This document shows positions 43,370 through 59,949 of a stretch of 64,000 nt of DNA, one piece after another. Position 1 is the first letter of the stretch, and the number at the start of each line of letters is the position of its first letter. Source of the DNA: Haliotis asinina (lineage: Eukaryota > Mollusca > Gastropoda > Lepetellida > Haliotidae). Both the position numbers and the translations under genes were made by a program. The notes beneath the pieces are model-generated. The model searched no databases and was not told the origin of the DNA. It saw nothing but the letters and a program-made list of their open reading frames with translations. The stretch covers positions 18,478,001 to 18,542,000 of the forward strand of contig NC_090280.1 in assembly GCF_037392515.1 (NCBI RefSeq). The letters are read 5' to 3'.

Positions 43370-45480
43370 ATTTTTGGATGGGTTTGGTCAAGCATGACCT
43401 TCTGAAACATTCCAGAAACAATGTGCCACCATACAAATGTTTGAGTGAGAGAGAGAGAGATCCCCCTTTACAAATCGTCAATTAGTTTAGATGTCATATG
43501 ACCTAACGCACAGTTACCTTCAGCTGAGAGGAGGGGGACATGGGTTACTGACCAAGCATTGCCTTTTATACCTGAACCTATAAAACCCGCATAACATGGT
43601 CCAGGTCAGCACATCAGCTGACAGACAAGATTGTATGGCAAATCATCGACACGGTTCCGACCACCGCATTACCAACGACCGAAACTCACATGCCCTGTAA
43701 AGATGACATGGTCCGTTGGCTGCTGAGTGCGTTCACTCACGTGATAGTGTAACCTGCACCCTTCGACTCTTTGCAACAGTTGACACTAAACATGTCCGTC
43801 ATTTCCGATGGTTATAGTGATTCAAATGTTTAGGACTGCTAATGGACTTTTTGCCACGACGGACGACAGCTGCTTTCCTTTGTGGAAGACAATTACCTTG
43901 CTTCATAACATGAGTCAGATGTGTTGACTTAAACAAGACTTTCACAAATGTCATCTCATGTGCTAAGGATGATTGTTTCTAGAAAGTACCAAATACTACG
44001 TTACTGGTAAAAAATGATTATTTTGCAATTGTTGGATACAATAAAGGAACCATATCAAACGTCCCATTTTAGATAAGGTGTATCACTTTGTTCTTGGTGA
44101 CTAGTGTTAATTGTGTGAAAACACATTTTGTAGAAAGTATTATTACCATTAAACTGAAGGTATTGGTGGAGAATGAGTTCAGAAATATACCAGGCTGCTT
44201 TAGTTGCACAAGCATAGTCAGGAATGATAAGGGAAATGTGAAGTAACAGATTTCGTGAAGCTGTCTGACAGTATCTACCTGCAAACCTATGTGTATCGCT
44301 TTAACTTCAATGTCATTAATGTCAAGAAAGACGTCCAATAAAGATAGCCCTCCTTAATATTACCAAATTAAAAAGAAACATTGATTGTCGAAAAAAATCC
44401 TTAAGTAACATTTTCTAATCAAAAGCTGAAAAATAACAAACATTAAAATGTTTGTGATAAAATATACAAATACTGAAAGCGTTGTACAGTTTGTTGTAAA
44501 TATGTGTGCAACCGTGTGCGAGTTAATAGTGTGTTACCTCAGCAGGTTTGCGGTTCTGCGAGGCAGCTGAGATAATTCATGTTTCCTTGAGGTACTTCGA
44601 TCAATTATGTGGACGGAAGTTGCCTCAATATCCCTCTTAGACGTCATCAGTTTCCTTGTAAGGACATTTCAGATCATGCAAGAACCGAATGACCTTAACA
44701 ACCTTGTTACTGACGTCACAAGACCTTATTTTGACGGTGACGAATCTAAACTATTTCTTTTCCAATTTACACCTCAAAGTGCTATAACCTATTGTTCAAG
44801 ATTTTGATACTATGTTTGACAGGACACAGACGTCAGCTGTGGTGAGGGCCGATAAAAGTAATGGTTGTAATGGTGTGTTCAACTTCTTGATTATTTAGTC
44901 ATACATGACTATGTTGAGATATTTTGCATTTTTTGAGGAAACGTATAGACGCATTGGCACTGTAATTCATCACTACTTGGTATCGAGGACATAAACAGTC
45001 AGTTGCCATAGTGCCGCTAACATCTCTTCAGTCATGGTGTTGTCAGATTCCTAGTGTTTAGAATGTTGCTGTACATTGCGAAATGGATTGGATGTTCAAT
45101 TCACCTTCCGCTGAATGCACGTCATGTGCAAGGTGGTTGCCTGGGGGTGACGTCATCGACATCGCAATCTACATCAATAGTCGTCAGATGTGTTTTCTGT
45201 TGACAAACGAAGCGATGAACATTTTGAAGAGGCAACTGTGATGAGGATTTCTCGACTCTAGATCGGTAATGGAGCTACGACAAAGACGAGTTTGGGCTTC
45301 AGTTATCATATGATTTGAACACTCTGACATCGAACGTAACAGTATATACACGACCAATACTCTGCTCGTAGATTCATTGACAAAACAACAACACCAAGAT
45401 CAGCAACACCCAATACAAAAGCGCACAACCTAACAGCATAATATATTCATAATATGTTAAATTTCTTAGATATTAGTAAA
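43370..45480. other. gene 4 distal upstream region; 44040-45480 duplicated before gene 5
   Basis: No exon seen. A GA-rich microsatellite lies at 43447-43460. From 44040 (ATAAAGGAACCATATCAAAC) the sequence is repeated at 52303-53780 with high similarity, including GCATGCAAGAACC and CCTTGTTACTGACGTCAC, so it belongs to the gene 4/gene 5 duplication unit. The open frame at 44607-44807 is partly preserved at 52907-53149 but with a different tail, so I do not call a gene. Confidence 0.55.
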
Positions 45481-45552
45481 TTGATGGATGTATTAGTGAA
45501 TTTCGACATGTGACATTTAAATATTTTGTCAAATGTTAGACAATGTTCAGAC

Positions 45553-45887
45553 AAGTGTTAGACACGTGCTGTAAGATAAGTAGTAAACAAGGGCAGCACC
45601 ATGAGGAGAAGGATACCAGAGACGACCAAACGGATACCCTACTTCAGTTACAGCGGAAGTCCACTTCACTTGGTATGGTTGTCAGTTCAATGTACAAGTA
45701 CCTCTTGGCATGCAATGCAGCGTCGGAATAATACAAGCATTGCCATTGCATGAGTCATATTCCTATTACAAGTGCAGAGCATTCTGATTGACAGTGAAGT
45801 TAGCCTTCAGATTTATAGTACTCGACACTCAAACATACATTTGCTTGGATGGCATTCAGTCCATACGAACAGTGATCCGAGAGAAGC
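45553..45887 (+). promoter_or_regulatory. conserved upstream region and TATA-like core of FReD gene 4
   Basis: Contains the TAGACACGTGCTGTAAGATA block, the GTCAGTTCAATGTACAAGTA block and ATTTATAGTA (45811-45820) about 75 nt before the ATG. CATTCAGTCCATAC lies just upstream of the start. Confidence 0.5.
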
Positions 45888-48800
45888 ATGGTGTTCCGAG
45901 TGTGTCTGTGTGTAGTGTTGCTGGCTGCCTGTGGATATGCTAACATATCCGGTGACTACTGTCAGGTTCTGGACAACTACGACAGTTTCAAGACATCCAT
46001 GGATAACTTCCTGGCTTCCAGGGATGAAACCTGTGGGAACACGGACTTGCGCAGTGGTGAGTACTGAGTAGTATATAAAGCTATGACTCTGTTGACTTTG
46101 AAGCCTTGTTATATTTATCTTCTGAGACCTCGATACTTAGGCCTGTGCAGCACTGGTTTTCCTTATCCAGATACCCATATCTAATATGTTATAATTTTGT
46201 GTACTGTACAGTAAGTCATAGAGCCGTGCCACATTCTACACTCGTTCTTATTTCTAAAACCTAAAATACATTGACAATTCATATTCCCCATGTGTTGGCG
46301 TACATGCGTTTTGAGTAAACATTTTATGGAGCGTCATATGACTCTACAGGTGTTATGTTAGGGTAACAATGTTCAATGCCTCAGTAAAGTGTTATTCACC
46401 TTTCTCATGACATTAAACCTGCATTCCACTTTCCACTTATATATCGTGTTTTCTATGTAATCACACATGCACATACTACATATAAGGGAGTACCAACCAT
46501 TCATTTTGTACCCCACGTTTGTACATATAATTACTTATAACTGCCCACAACACATCCATTTGGGTGAAAGTATTTTTTCTTAGAATCAGATCTTACTGTC
46601 GCATGACCAATCGTTTCAGTTAAATGTGTATGTTATGCCTCTGATGCCAAATCTAGTATAGTAGACATTGTTAAGAAAGATTGGTTCCAAGACTCCAAGT
46701 GATTGATATACCGAGACTGATTGAAATATCATATACCTGAGAGATTTCTGAACTAAGCCCTGATACCCTTCACACTGAACAGATTGTAGGAGCATCTTGA
46801 AAGAGTTTCCCGAAGCTGAGGACGGAGTTTACCGAATCAAACCTACAGACGGGAAGGGGTCATTTCTGGCCTACTGTGACATGACTGGCGGAGGATGGTT
46901 GGTAAGTTCCAAACAATATCTGCAGCATGATAATACTTCCTTCAGTCTTAATGTGTAATGTCAATATGTCAGACATCTCAGTATTAGCTCATTGTCACAT
47001 TGAATCTCAATGAACAGGTATTTCAAAGGCGAATGGACGGGTCAGAAGATTTCTATCGAACCTGGTTTGAATACATGGACGGATTTGGAAACCTTACCCG
47101 AGAATTCTGGCTTGGTGCGTACAAACATCAATTTTTCGTTAAATCCATGATCTTGCACAACATAATTGGTTTGTACTTGTGTATCTGCTATGGAGATAAA
47201 CTATCATTATGAATGTATAGGGAAAAAAACATCGATATATAAGGGTGGAGATGTAGCCAAGTGCTGAGGGAAACGTTGTTGAAGTAGATATTAAAGATAA
47301 AAAAAACATTCTTGTAGAAAAACCTTGTACGCCTGTTTTGTGGAGAATGTAGAGGTTTGAACATCCAGATCTTTTTGGTTGTACACATAGGTGCTGGATT
47401 CTCCATATGGAAGAACTGATGAAGCTGGTGGAACTGTAAAACTGTAGATATAACCGACATAGGGTTTTATTGCATGTAATTTATTTACACCCATCGGGGT
47501 GTCCCACTTCTTCTGCATCAGATCACGGATGTAAGTTCTAATGCTAACTTTATAATCCGAGTATGGAATAAGAAGCGGTGTCACAGATTTGTTGAGTGCT
47601 GCCTTGCCAGCAAATTCGGTCATTGCGTTAGCGGAAATGCCTACGTGGCTGGGTAACCAACAAAAGACGACTGGCCAGTGGCAAGATTATTATACAATTC
47701 AATACTTTCTGTTAAAAGTGGATGTTTACAAGAGATATTTTTAATAGCCGGAAGGCAAGAAAGAGAAAGTCGGAATAGATTATATATTGTTTACGTTGAG
47801 GGTGTCTTTGAAGATATTTAAGAGCTGTTAATATGGCGTTAGCTTCCGCTGTAAAAATCGAACTATTACCTGGTAATCTAGAAGATATTGTTCTGGATCC
47901 AATGACAGTGGCACAAGCTACTGCGCCACCGTCCTTGGACCGTCTGTAAATAAGGATTTGTATTTGCTATATTTACGTTTTAGTTGATTATATTCCTGTC
48001 TATATTGTAAGTCATTTGATTTTATAAATTTTGCCAGTGTTAGATCAACTTCTGGTTTAACCAACTGCCAAGGAGGAGAAGAAAGCAGACGGGAAGGAGC
48101 TATATTTTCTAGCTGAATGCCAGGAGCAGTTATGAAAGATTTCACTTTTACACCCAAAGGCGAACAAGGGAAGACTTTATATTGTATAGATCCTCATGAA
48201 GAGAAGTTAAATGCACGATTTGATTCATTAGAATATAGTTTTGTCATATACTGTAAGGATTTTATATGTCGTTGGGTAAGAGATGGGTCATCGGCCTCAA
48301 CACAGAGACTATCGATGGGAGTGGTTCTGAACGATCCAAGAGTTTAGCCCTTGGTGGTGTACAGAATCAAACTGTTTTAGGTTACTGTCGCAGGCACCCC
48401 CATAGACGGTGGATCCATAATCAAGTTTGGAACGGATTTGTGGTCGATATAGATGAAGGAGTTTAACTTGACTCCCTCCCCATTTAGACTTGTTGAAAGT
48501 CGTTTCCAGTTCAAGTGCCTTCAAGCATTTAGTTTTAAGGGATTTTATATGTGGAAGAAACGTTAAGTGGGAATAATTAGACCCAAGAAGTTGGCTTCCT
48601 TCACTACTTTTATGGGTGTGCCATCAAGAGATAGTTCAGGGTCTTTATGTGGTTTGTATTACTTCGGAATAACGTGGGCTGTGGATATGTTTCAGGAAAT
48701 GAGAAGATACACAGACTGACGAAGCAGAAAACCTATGAACTAAGGATCGATGTGGAGAACAAATCTGGAAGTCTCTACGCCGAGTACAACAGTTTCCATT

Positions 48801-49978
48801 TGGGCAGTATGTCGGAGTTCTACACTCTGTTCATAGGGACCTACTCGGGGACTGCTGGTGAGCATTTGACACACAATTTAAGTTACATGATGTTGCTAGT
48901 CAAGATGTGTGTTGCACAAATATCAACAGGAGGACAAGTGATGTGGATGTTGGTCCACATCATGTTGATGAACTCTGATGGTGGAAATAGAATGAAGGGT
49001 TGTATCTTATTACCTTACTACCCCATCACAATAAGGACTCTGCATGAGACCTGACATCAAGTGTGTCCATTAGCCCTATGTGATGCCATCCTCAAGTCAC
49101 TCGAATGTGTCACCATCGATAAATTCTATGATTTCACTCTTAATTCAATACTTTAGACATAACTGCATGCCTCGAAGCCATGCCATGCATGTCGATTGCT
49201 ACATTTGTATTACGTTATGGCCGTAATTTTGTCTTTTGTGTATTTAGGTAGTTTTGGCTTTTGGTCAGATCAACCACCTCCATGACATATTTAACATCAC
49301 CGGTTTTGTCTTACCCCAAGCATAGGTGCGTTGAAGGATTTTCACAGGTCGATTCCACATTAGTTTTACTAATGCCCGTTATGTCTCTGTATGTTTGAAA
49401 CATATTGTTATAAGTTACACAAATCCCCATAAAGAGTTCCGTAATAAGAAAATACCAGAGTATGATTTAATTCTAAATGAGGTCATTACCTGCTGGTGAT
49501 AACAGCTGTTTTTCTATCCTTCACATGGCAAGGTGTGGTACAAGCTAACCTAAACCCTTACTTCTGGCTAGCCGTTTCCGTATGTAGGCATGTTAGTGAT
49601 TATGTTCCAAGTAAAGTCCTTATGTTATGTTGGAAGCGTCCACATAGTCAAACTGTTTCTTTTTTCGTCGTGGAATCATGAAAGTATCTAAACGAGGACA
49701 CCAGTTAACAATGCGTATACAGTCCATACAGTAGACTAAGACTTTCTCTTCGGTTATTTTCAGGAGACAAAATGTTGTACAGCAACAACACCCGATTCTC
49801 TGCACAGAATCTGGATTTGGATACCTTTCCCCGTAACTGCGCAGACGAAAATAGAGGCGCGTGGTGGTACAATGCATGCGCCAAAGCAGAACTCAATCGT
49901 TTGTACAGTAAAACAATTTACTGGCAAGGAATGTCAGGCATAATATCTTCATCCATGAAAATTCGACCTCTCCTCTGA
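45888..49978 (+). CDS. FReD gene 4: secreted fibrinogen-related protein, 253 aa
   Basis: Exons 45888-46056, 46783-46901, 47018-47114, 48696-48857 and 49764-49978 join to an open frame of 253 aa with GT-AG introns. Signal peptide [18 protein letters not shown] is followed by the linker with the two Cys. The FReD domain has [29 protein letters not shown] and [15 protein letters not shown]. Exon 4 is one codon short ([11 protein letters not shown]). Exon 5 is the most changed of all copies: [31 protein letters not shown], and an IRPLL-stop end. Asn replaces the usual Gly in the LNGLY motif region (LNRLY). Intron 3 (1581 bp) carries a LINE fragment. The role is that of the other FReDs, with probably altered ligand preference. 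Confidence 0.9.
47448..48659 (-). mobile_element. I/Nimb-type LINE fragment inside intron 3 of FReD gene 4
   Basis: Minus-strand sequence matches LINE RNase H ([13 protein letters not shown]-like reading near 47650; [20 protein letters not shown]) through to the RT C-terminus ([40 protein letters not shown]). Both ends are truncated and there is no CTCAC tail. It lies antisense to the gene, about 35 bp before exon 4, and the exon 4 acceptor TTTCAG remains intact just after it. Confidence 0.85.
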
Positions 49979-49984
49979 ACGTGA

Positions 49985-51112
49985 TTCGGAGTGAAAGGTG
50001 CCGCTTGTTTCTTCCAATCATGTATTTCTGGGCTGAAAGTTCCTCGTCTTCCTGTATGAAGAATGTTAGCCTAATGTTGTTGTTTGGAGAATCACACGCT
50101 TGCCGTTTATATCGGCACGATGATTGAAGGATATCACGTTTGTATGTTCACATTTGACAAGTTATGGAAACAAATCGAGCTGCTCTTTTTATCAGACTTT
50201 CAGAGAGTTATGCCACTCTTGATCAGAGGTTGTTTGATCAAGGCTACAACATTCAATGCTTAAGAAAAAGTTTCATGCACTTTTGTGGTAGACACCTGGA
50301 GGAACGTTTGTACCATCAATGACATAAAGGATGTCGGGTGCATTTCCCTATTTTTACCCTATCTGCCTAAAATATGTCAGATGTACAACTGAATAGACTT
50401 AGCATATCTATGTGACAGGTGCCACTGGCGGGCCAGGATACGCTCACCTAATCGAGAACACCTCGTCTCACAACGGCTTTCTGGTTCTCCATAAACACAT
50501 GCTTTGTCATCGTTTCGCAACCTGTCACTGAAAACATCACTGGATTATCTGGTCCAGACTCGATTTGTTGACATCTGTAATTCTTCTGAAACAAATATAT
50601 GCTCCTGATGTAGTCACAGTTGTTCAATAAGCTCTGATTTTAGCATAGATTTCTTATGAATGTGGAAAGGGTTTTGTCGCTTCTATCTATTGAGATGGTA
50701 ACATCCTGCATTCGTAAAAACAAGAGGATTGTATTTAGCAAGCCCTGACCGTTTTCTGCATGGTGTTTATTCCTTCAGTTGGATATCCCAAAACACAGAA
50801 ACACGATAACCTCAATATGTTGTGATGCCTGTTTGGCATTTTGTCGTCAAACACATGTTCCCATCTTTCACAAACTGTACTGACATTGCACGTTTTCTTG
50901 GAAAGTGTGTATTGTCAAAACTCTGACATCGCTTTTGTTGGCACTGGTGTCACTTCATAGAATTAAGTTTTCCCTTTTGCCTGCAAATTTCTGATAATAT
51001 GCCCACTCCTGAGGCTCCCTGTGGCGTTTATAGCCTTTAATAAAGTCTTTACTTATCAACAGATATGAGTCTTGGCTTCATTTTACAATTAAATAATACA
51101 ACAGGAATAAGT
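49985..51112. other. gene 4 downstream region, no gene seen
   Basis: Probably 3' UTR and spacer. No recognisable exon. AATAAA at 51039-51044 in CCTTTAATAAAGTCTTTACT is a possible poly(A) signal, but it is about 1060 nt after the stop codon. Confidence 0.4.
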
Positions 51113-51113
51113 A

Positions 51114-52299
51114 CACTCTTCAAAAAAAGAAACGCAAAACCCAAATGTCAGTGAAAACTTGGTGTTATTCAAGGACGTGTAGATCAGCGGAAAATAGATA
51201 TGCATGAATAAAATTGTGTGGTGCAATGTATTGCTATTGTGTCCATAATTCATGAACATAAGCCATCATAGTCATTACTGCTGTCCACCAGGTGGTGGTG
51301 AAGTCAGTGTCTCGTATGCCCACCTCCAGCTGCTACCACTGCCTGACACCTTCTGGGTACAGATCGAATCAGTCGTTGGATGTTTGTTTGTGGAATTCTT
51401 CTGCATTTCTCCTGCAGCATATGAAACAACGGCTGAAGATTCTGTGGTGGATTGCGACGCCGACGTACCCGCCTATCGATCTGATCCCAAAGGTAATCGA
51501 TTGGGTTTAGATCCGGGAATGTGGAGGGCTAGGGGAGGGTATTGATGTTGTGATTGGCCAGGTAGTCCACGGTAGCACGTGCTGTGTGGGGCCTGGCGTA
51601 GTCCTGTTGGAAGTGCTGCCGTTGACGGTCAACAAGGTGAAGGACGTGCGGACGAAGAATCTGGTCGATGTATTGATTGGCCGTCAGACTGCCTTGGACA
51701 GCACGAGTTCCGATCTCCTTGTGTTTGAGATCGTTCCCCACACCATAACACACCTTCTACCTAATCTGTCCACCTGTCTGATGCATTTAGGAGCAAAACA
51801 GTCATCATGCCGTCTGTAGACACGATCTCCCATCACGTCAAATAAGGAGATAACGGGATTCATCGCTGAACCATATGCGTCTCCAGTTTGCCAGCCTTCA
51901 TGGCAGCACCGTGTTACACCATCTCACTCGTCGATGTAGTCGTGTGAAGGAGGGGTCAACTTTTGGATGTTTGGCACGCATTCCTACTTCTCGGAGACGA
52001 TTCCTGATTGTATGATCGGACGCTCTTCGGGCTCCAAACTCTTCTTGTGCTGTGTCCCGGGCGGTACGATGGCGTAGTGTAGGTGGGTTACCTGGATGTA
52101 CCGGTTTTGGGTGTGATGACTGTCTTCCTGATCTTGGACGGTCATTTGTCGAATTTGTTTGACGAAATCGATCCCACAATCGAGTTATTGTGTTTGGATG
52201 GACGTTGAAGATCCTTGCGACCTCATTCTTTGATTCGCGAGATTGCAGTCGTCGAACAGTCTGATTTCGATCGGCAGCATTGGGACACCCCTTTTTCAT
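51114..52299 (-). mobile_element. Tc1-like transposon, one end missing
   Basis: A left end of CACTCTTCAAAAAAAGAAAC (51114) preceded by TA resembles molluscan Tc1 termini. No matching inverted end appears at the other side. Instead, the first codons of the transposase (MKKG, at 52299) abut the duplicated host sequence that also stands at 44040. About 1.19 kb of the element remain. Confidence 0.8.
51304..52299 (-). pseudogene. Tc1-like transposase, near full length, several lesions
   Basis: It reads MKKGCPNAADRNQTVRRLQ with a helix-turn-helix (EVARIFNVHPNTITRLWDRF), GRPR-like box (NDRPRSGRQS), second helix region and RNRLREVGMR. Catalytic region: WFSDES (first Asp), QDYARPHTA (second Asp) and PDLNPIDYLWDQ, with Asp where Tc1 enzymes have Glu (34 residues on). 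The span is 996 nt (332 codons), normal for Tc1. A stop after NTVLP (51895-51897), compensating frame shifts between 51754 and 51897, and a TAG at 51526-51528 break it. Confidence 0.85.
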
Positions 52300-53780
52300 A
52301 CGATAAAGGAACCATATCAAACGTCCCATTTTAGATAACGTGTATCACTTTGCTTTTGGTGACTAGTGTTAATTAATATTGTGTGGAATTAATGGTGTAG
52401 AAAGTATTATTACCATTAAACTGAAGGTGTTGGTGGAGAATGAGTTCAGAAATATACCAGACTGCTTTAGTTGCACAAGCAGCGTCAGGAATGATAAGGG
52501 AATGATGGGAAGTAACAGATTTCGTGAAAACGTGAAACTGTCTGACAGCATGTACCTGCAAACCTATGTGCATCTCTTTAACTTCAATGTCATTAATGTC
52601 ATAAAAAGACGTCCAATAAAGATAGCCCACCTTAATATATATTTTATACAATTACAATATTTAAAAAAAGATAACTTGATTGTCCAAACAAATCATCAAC
52701 TAACATTTTCAGATTAAAAGCTGAAAAATAAGAAACAATAAAAATGTTTGTGATAAAATATACAAATGCTGACAGTGTTGTACAGTTTGTTGTAAATTTG
52801 TGTGGAACTGTGTGTGAGTTAGTTAATAGTGTGTTACCTCAGCAAAGGTGCTGTTCTGCGAGGCAGTTGAGATATTTCATGTCTCCTTGGGGTATTTCAA
52901 TCATTTATGTGGGCGGAAATCCCCTCAATATCCCCATTGAACGTCACCATTTTTCATGTAAGGACATTTCAGAGCATGCAAGAACCAAATGACCTTAACA
53001 ACCTTGTTACTGACGTCACAAGACCTTATTGTGACGGTGTCACTTCATCTTTGTCCAATTTACACCACACTGTGCTGTATCCTATTGTTCAAGATTTTGA
53101 TACTGTGTTTGACAGGACACAGGTGTCAGCTGTGGTTTTAAGGGTGTGATCAACTTCTTGATTATATAGCCATAGATGTTGAGATTTTGTGCATTTTGTA
53201 AGGAAACGTATAGACGCATTGGCACTGTAATTCATCACTACTTGGTATCCAGAACATGAACAGCCGTTAACACCTCTTCAGTTGTCGCGCGGTCAGATTC
53301 CTGGTGTTTAGAGTCACCCATCGCTGAATCCACGTCATGTGCAAGGTGGTTGACTGGGGATGACATCATAAACATCGAAATCTACATCAACAGTCGTCAG
53401 ATGTGTTTTCTGTTGACAAACGAAACGGTGAACATTTTGAAGAGGCGCTCTGGCAGCTCTAGATCGGTAATTAGTTACTACACGATGTTTGGACTGTGAA
53501 AACGATCCGTTTGGGCTTCAGTTATCATGTGATTTGAACACTCCAACATCAAACGTAACATTATATACACGACCAATACTGCAAGTAGATTTATTGACAA
53601 AACAGCATCACCAACGTCAACAACAGCACACACAGAAAAGTGCATAAACGTACAGCATCATAAATGTATGACTGTCCTTGGAAAATAATGTACGCGTGGA
53701 GATCTCGTATATATTAAATTTCAACCTTTAGATATTAGTACATGGATGAATATATAAGCAAATTTGGACATGCAACCTTT
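52300..53780. other. gene 5 distal upstream region, duplicate of 44040-45480
   Basis: Collinear with the region before gene 4 (ATAAAGGAACCATATCAAAC at 52303; TTGTACAGTTTGTTGTAAAT; CCTTGTTACTGACGTCAC). Small indels separate the copies. The Tc1 element stands exactly at its left border. No exon recognised. Confidence 0.6.
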
Positions 53781-53819
53781 AAATATTTCGTCAAATGCTA
53801 GACAATTATTCTACACATG

Positions 53820-54130
53820 TTAGACACGTGCTGTAAGATATGTGGTAAACAAGGGCGAGCACCATGAGGAGAAGGATACCAGAGACGAGCAGACGGATGC
53901 CCTACTTCAGTTACAGCGGAAGTCCACTTCACTTGGTATGGTTGTCAGGTCAATGTACAAGTACAGTACATACAAGCGTTACCATGGCATGAGTCACATT
54001 ACTGTTACAAGTGCAGAGTATTGTCACTGACCAATTTGAATTTGGCAAATATATAGATATACAGTACTTTCAAGCACACACTCACTCGGACGACATTCAG
54101 TCCGTAAAGGTACAAGCGTCTATCAACAAT
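53820..54130 (+). promoter_or_regulatory. conserved upstream region and TATA box of FReD gene 5
   Basis: TAGACACGTGCTGTAAGATA starts the shared block. AAATATATAGATATACAGTA (about 54047-54066) is the TATA-like core about 80 nt before the ATG, followed by CACTCGGACGACATTCAGTC. A part of the block present in the other copies (the region after CAAGTAC) is shortened here. Confidence 0.5.
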
Positions 54131-57902
<3,772 letters not shown>

Positions 57903-57909
57903 CTGGTGG

Positions 57910-59100
57910 TTTTCATGATGTTGCACATTTAATTGCATAATTTCAATTGCACATGATTTGAATTGAGCACATAAAAGGAGCACATGCAAATCTGCATGAA
58001 ATGCTGTGGAGTTCGTATGTTCGTATGTTCGTATGTTCGTATGTTCGTATATATTCTCGAAATTAACAATGCCGTATAAAAGAGTGCATGGAAATCTGAG
58101 AGGAAACAAGACCATGTAGCACACTATGAAGTGCTTCGGTATGTATGTACGTGTCACCAGCATCCAGGAACATGTTACGTACAGTGTTCAGTGTGAAAAT
58201 TTAATACTTAAAACGATGCTGTGAGGAGAAAACATTCAGCTGACATGCTACTATAGAATAACCGAGGAGAGAGGAGTGTTTAGGTACACCTTGTTCTGAA
58301 TGAAATAGTTTCGAAGCAAAGCCTATATGGTATTTTTCACTCAAGACCTAGACAATACTGTCAATTAACTGAATAAACACATTACTTATATTTGTTGTTC
58401 TCTTTAACATCGATCAATATAGGTGCATGTCATCTGTGTGTGGTCCTGGATTCATCGAAGAGCTTCACATACATCATGACTTGTAAATGACTTGTAAAGT
58501 TTAAAGCGTAATGTGACACAGAAGAGAAATGCAAACAAACTGAACAGTAATAAGACGAATAAAGTGAATGCCAATTGTATGGATAGTAAATACATGTATA
58601 CTGTATCAGGAACACTCTGTGTTTAGATCAACAAAGCTCGTTAACATGATTCCAAATAAAAGGACAGGCCAAACGTCTCTTGCGACACTTGCAACGGAAT
58701 ATAATACACAACAGAAACGAGAATTCCTGTGGAATCTTGTAGAAGGAGGGGGTCCCACTATAGCCAAAACGTTTTGAAAAGTGAACATGACCTTTTAGAG
58801 TATTGCTTGAGATCAAATGAGAACAAAGTAGTTTCGGAATGGTTATACCTTCGAGATGGAATCGTCATATCCGATGAAACCTTCAGGCTTTGATTCACGT
58901 GTTTGCAGATAGGAAAATAAGTATCGACTATGTTACGTATAAAACGAACAGGAATAATACTATATAGGTAAGATAAACGAACCAGTCCGTTTTGCAAAAA
59001 GTGTTACCCCTGTCCTACATATGACTTTCAGCCCCATAGGCTACAAGGTACTTTCTGGGACAGCTTAACAAGAATACTGGTGTTGAGAATCCTGCTGCAC
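57910..59100. other. gene 5 downstream region with microsatellite and polyadenylation signal
   Basis: About five copies of GTTCGTAT lie at 58011-58050. AATAAA at 58372-58377, within AACTGAATAAACAC, is the likely poly(A) signal of gene 5, 470 nt after its stop. The rest, including open frames near 58430-58997, shows no domain I can name. Confidence 0.5.
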
Positions 59101-59109
59101 ATTATAGAA

Positions 59110-59330
59110 TGGATGAGCTGCCTAGTCGTGACACAGATATTCTCTGGTCACCATTCTCCTCGTGCAGCAATTTAAACATCACAGTCTCTACGTCAGAGGA
59201 AAGGTCGTTGACTGAGACTAACGTCATCTACGTGAATCTACACCAGCAGTCGTCAGTCTTGTTGTATGTTGAGAGACGGAATATTTTGAAGAGGCGTCTG
59301 TAATGGAGCTACGGCCAAGGCAATTACATC
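59110..59330. other. decayed copy of the FReD distal upstream region
   Basis: Matches parts of 45130-45290 and 53390-53470 (CGTCAGTCTTGTTGTATGTT, ATTTTGAAGAGGCG, TAATGGAGCTACGGCCAAGG). It suggests that another duplication unit once began here, but I find no FReD exon between it and 64000. Confidence 0.45.
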
Positions 59331-59949
59331 TTAAGACTTGTGTTGAGAAGAAGAAGAAGAACCCAGTGTTTAGATTTTTATTAACTGGTAAATTGTAAAT
59401 TAGAGTAAACAGTCTTTAAACATTTCTTTAATGTTACACAAGGATGTACGAGATAAATATACAATTGTGAGATACATGTACATCAAGTATCGTTCAATGG
59501 ATATCCTCGCAATCGTTCTGCCACTTTTCAGGTTTTGTATTTTCAGACATGCTTGTACATGACTGTGTAATCAGATAAATCGTATCTAATTGTGTATACT
59601 AAATATAAAGGTCCTTTGGTATGCTTTTACCTTTGGTATAATTTTACATTTGAAAAAAACCCCGGATTAACTTTATCTGACTTTATGTATCAAGGACATA
59701 CAGCCATGGACGTTTACTTACTTTGGCTAATAGTGTGCCATTCTTGAACGTGCCTGTACAACTCCATTCAGATAAATCATATATCTGACCTTCATATGTC
59801 CCTCACTTTATAAACAGCATGTTTTGAACTTTATTTCAAACACATCTGGTACAGCCATAGAAATGAAATAACATATAAAATAAACCGGAAACGAACACGT
59901 TTACATTTAAGTTGATAAACGTGATAAGGGTGTCTGTGGCTTTGGTGCT

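Noticed and set aside
44607-44807. Short frame conserved in part before genes 4 and 5
   Set aside because: The frame diverges at its end between the two duplicates and has no recognisable feature; DNA duplication alone explains the similarity.
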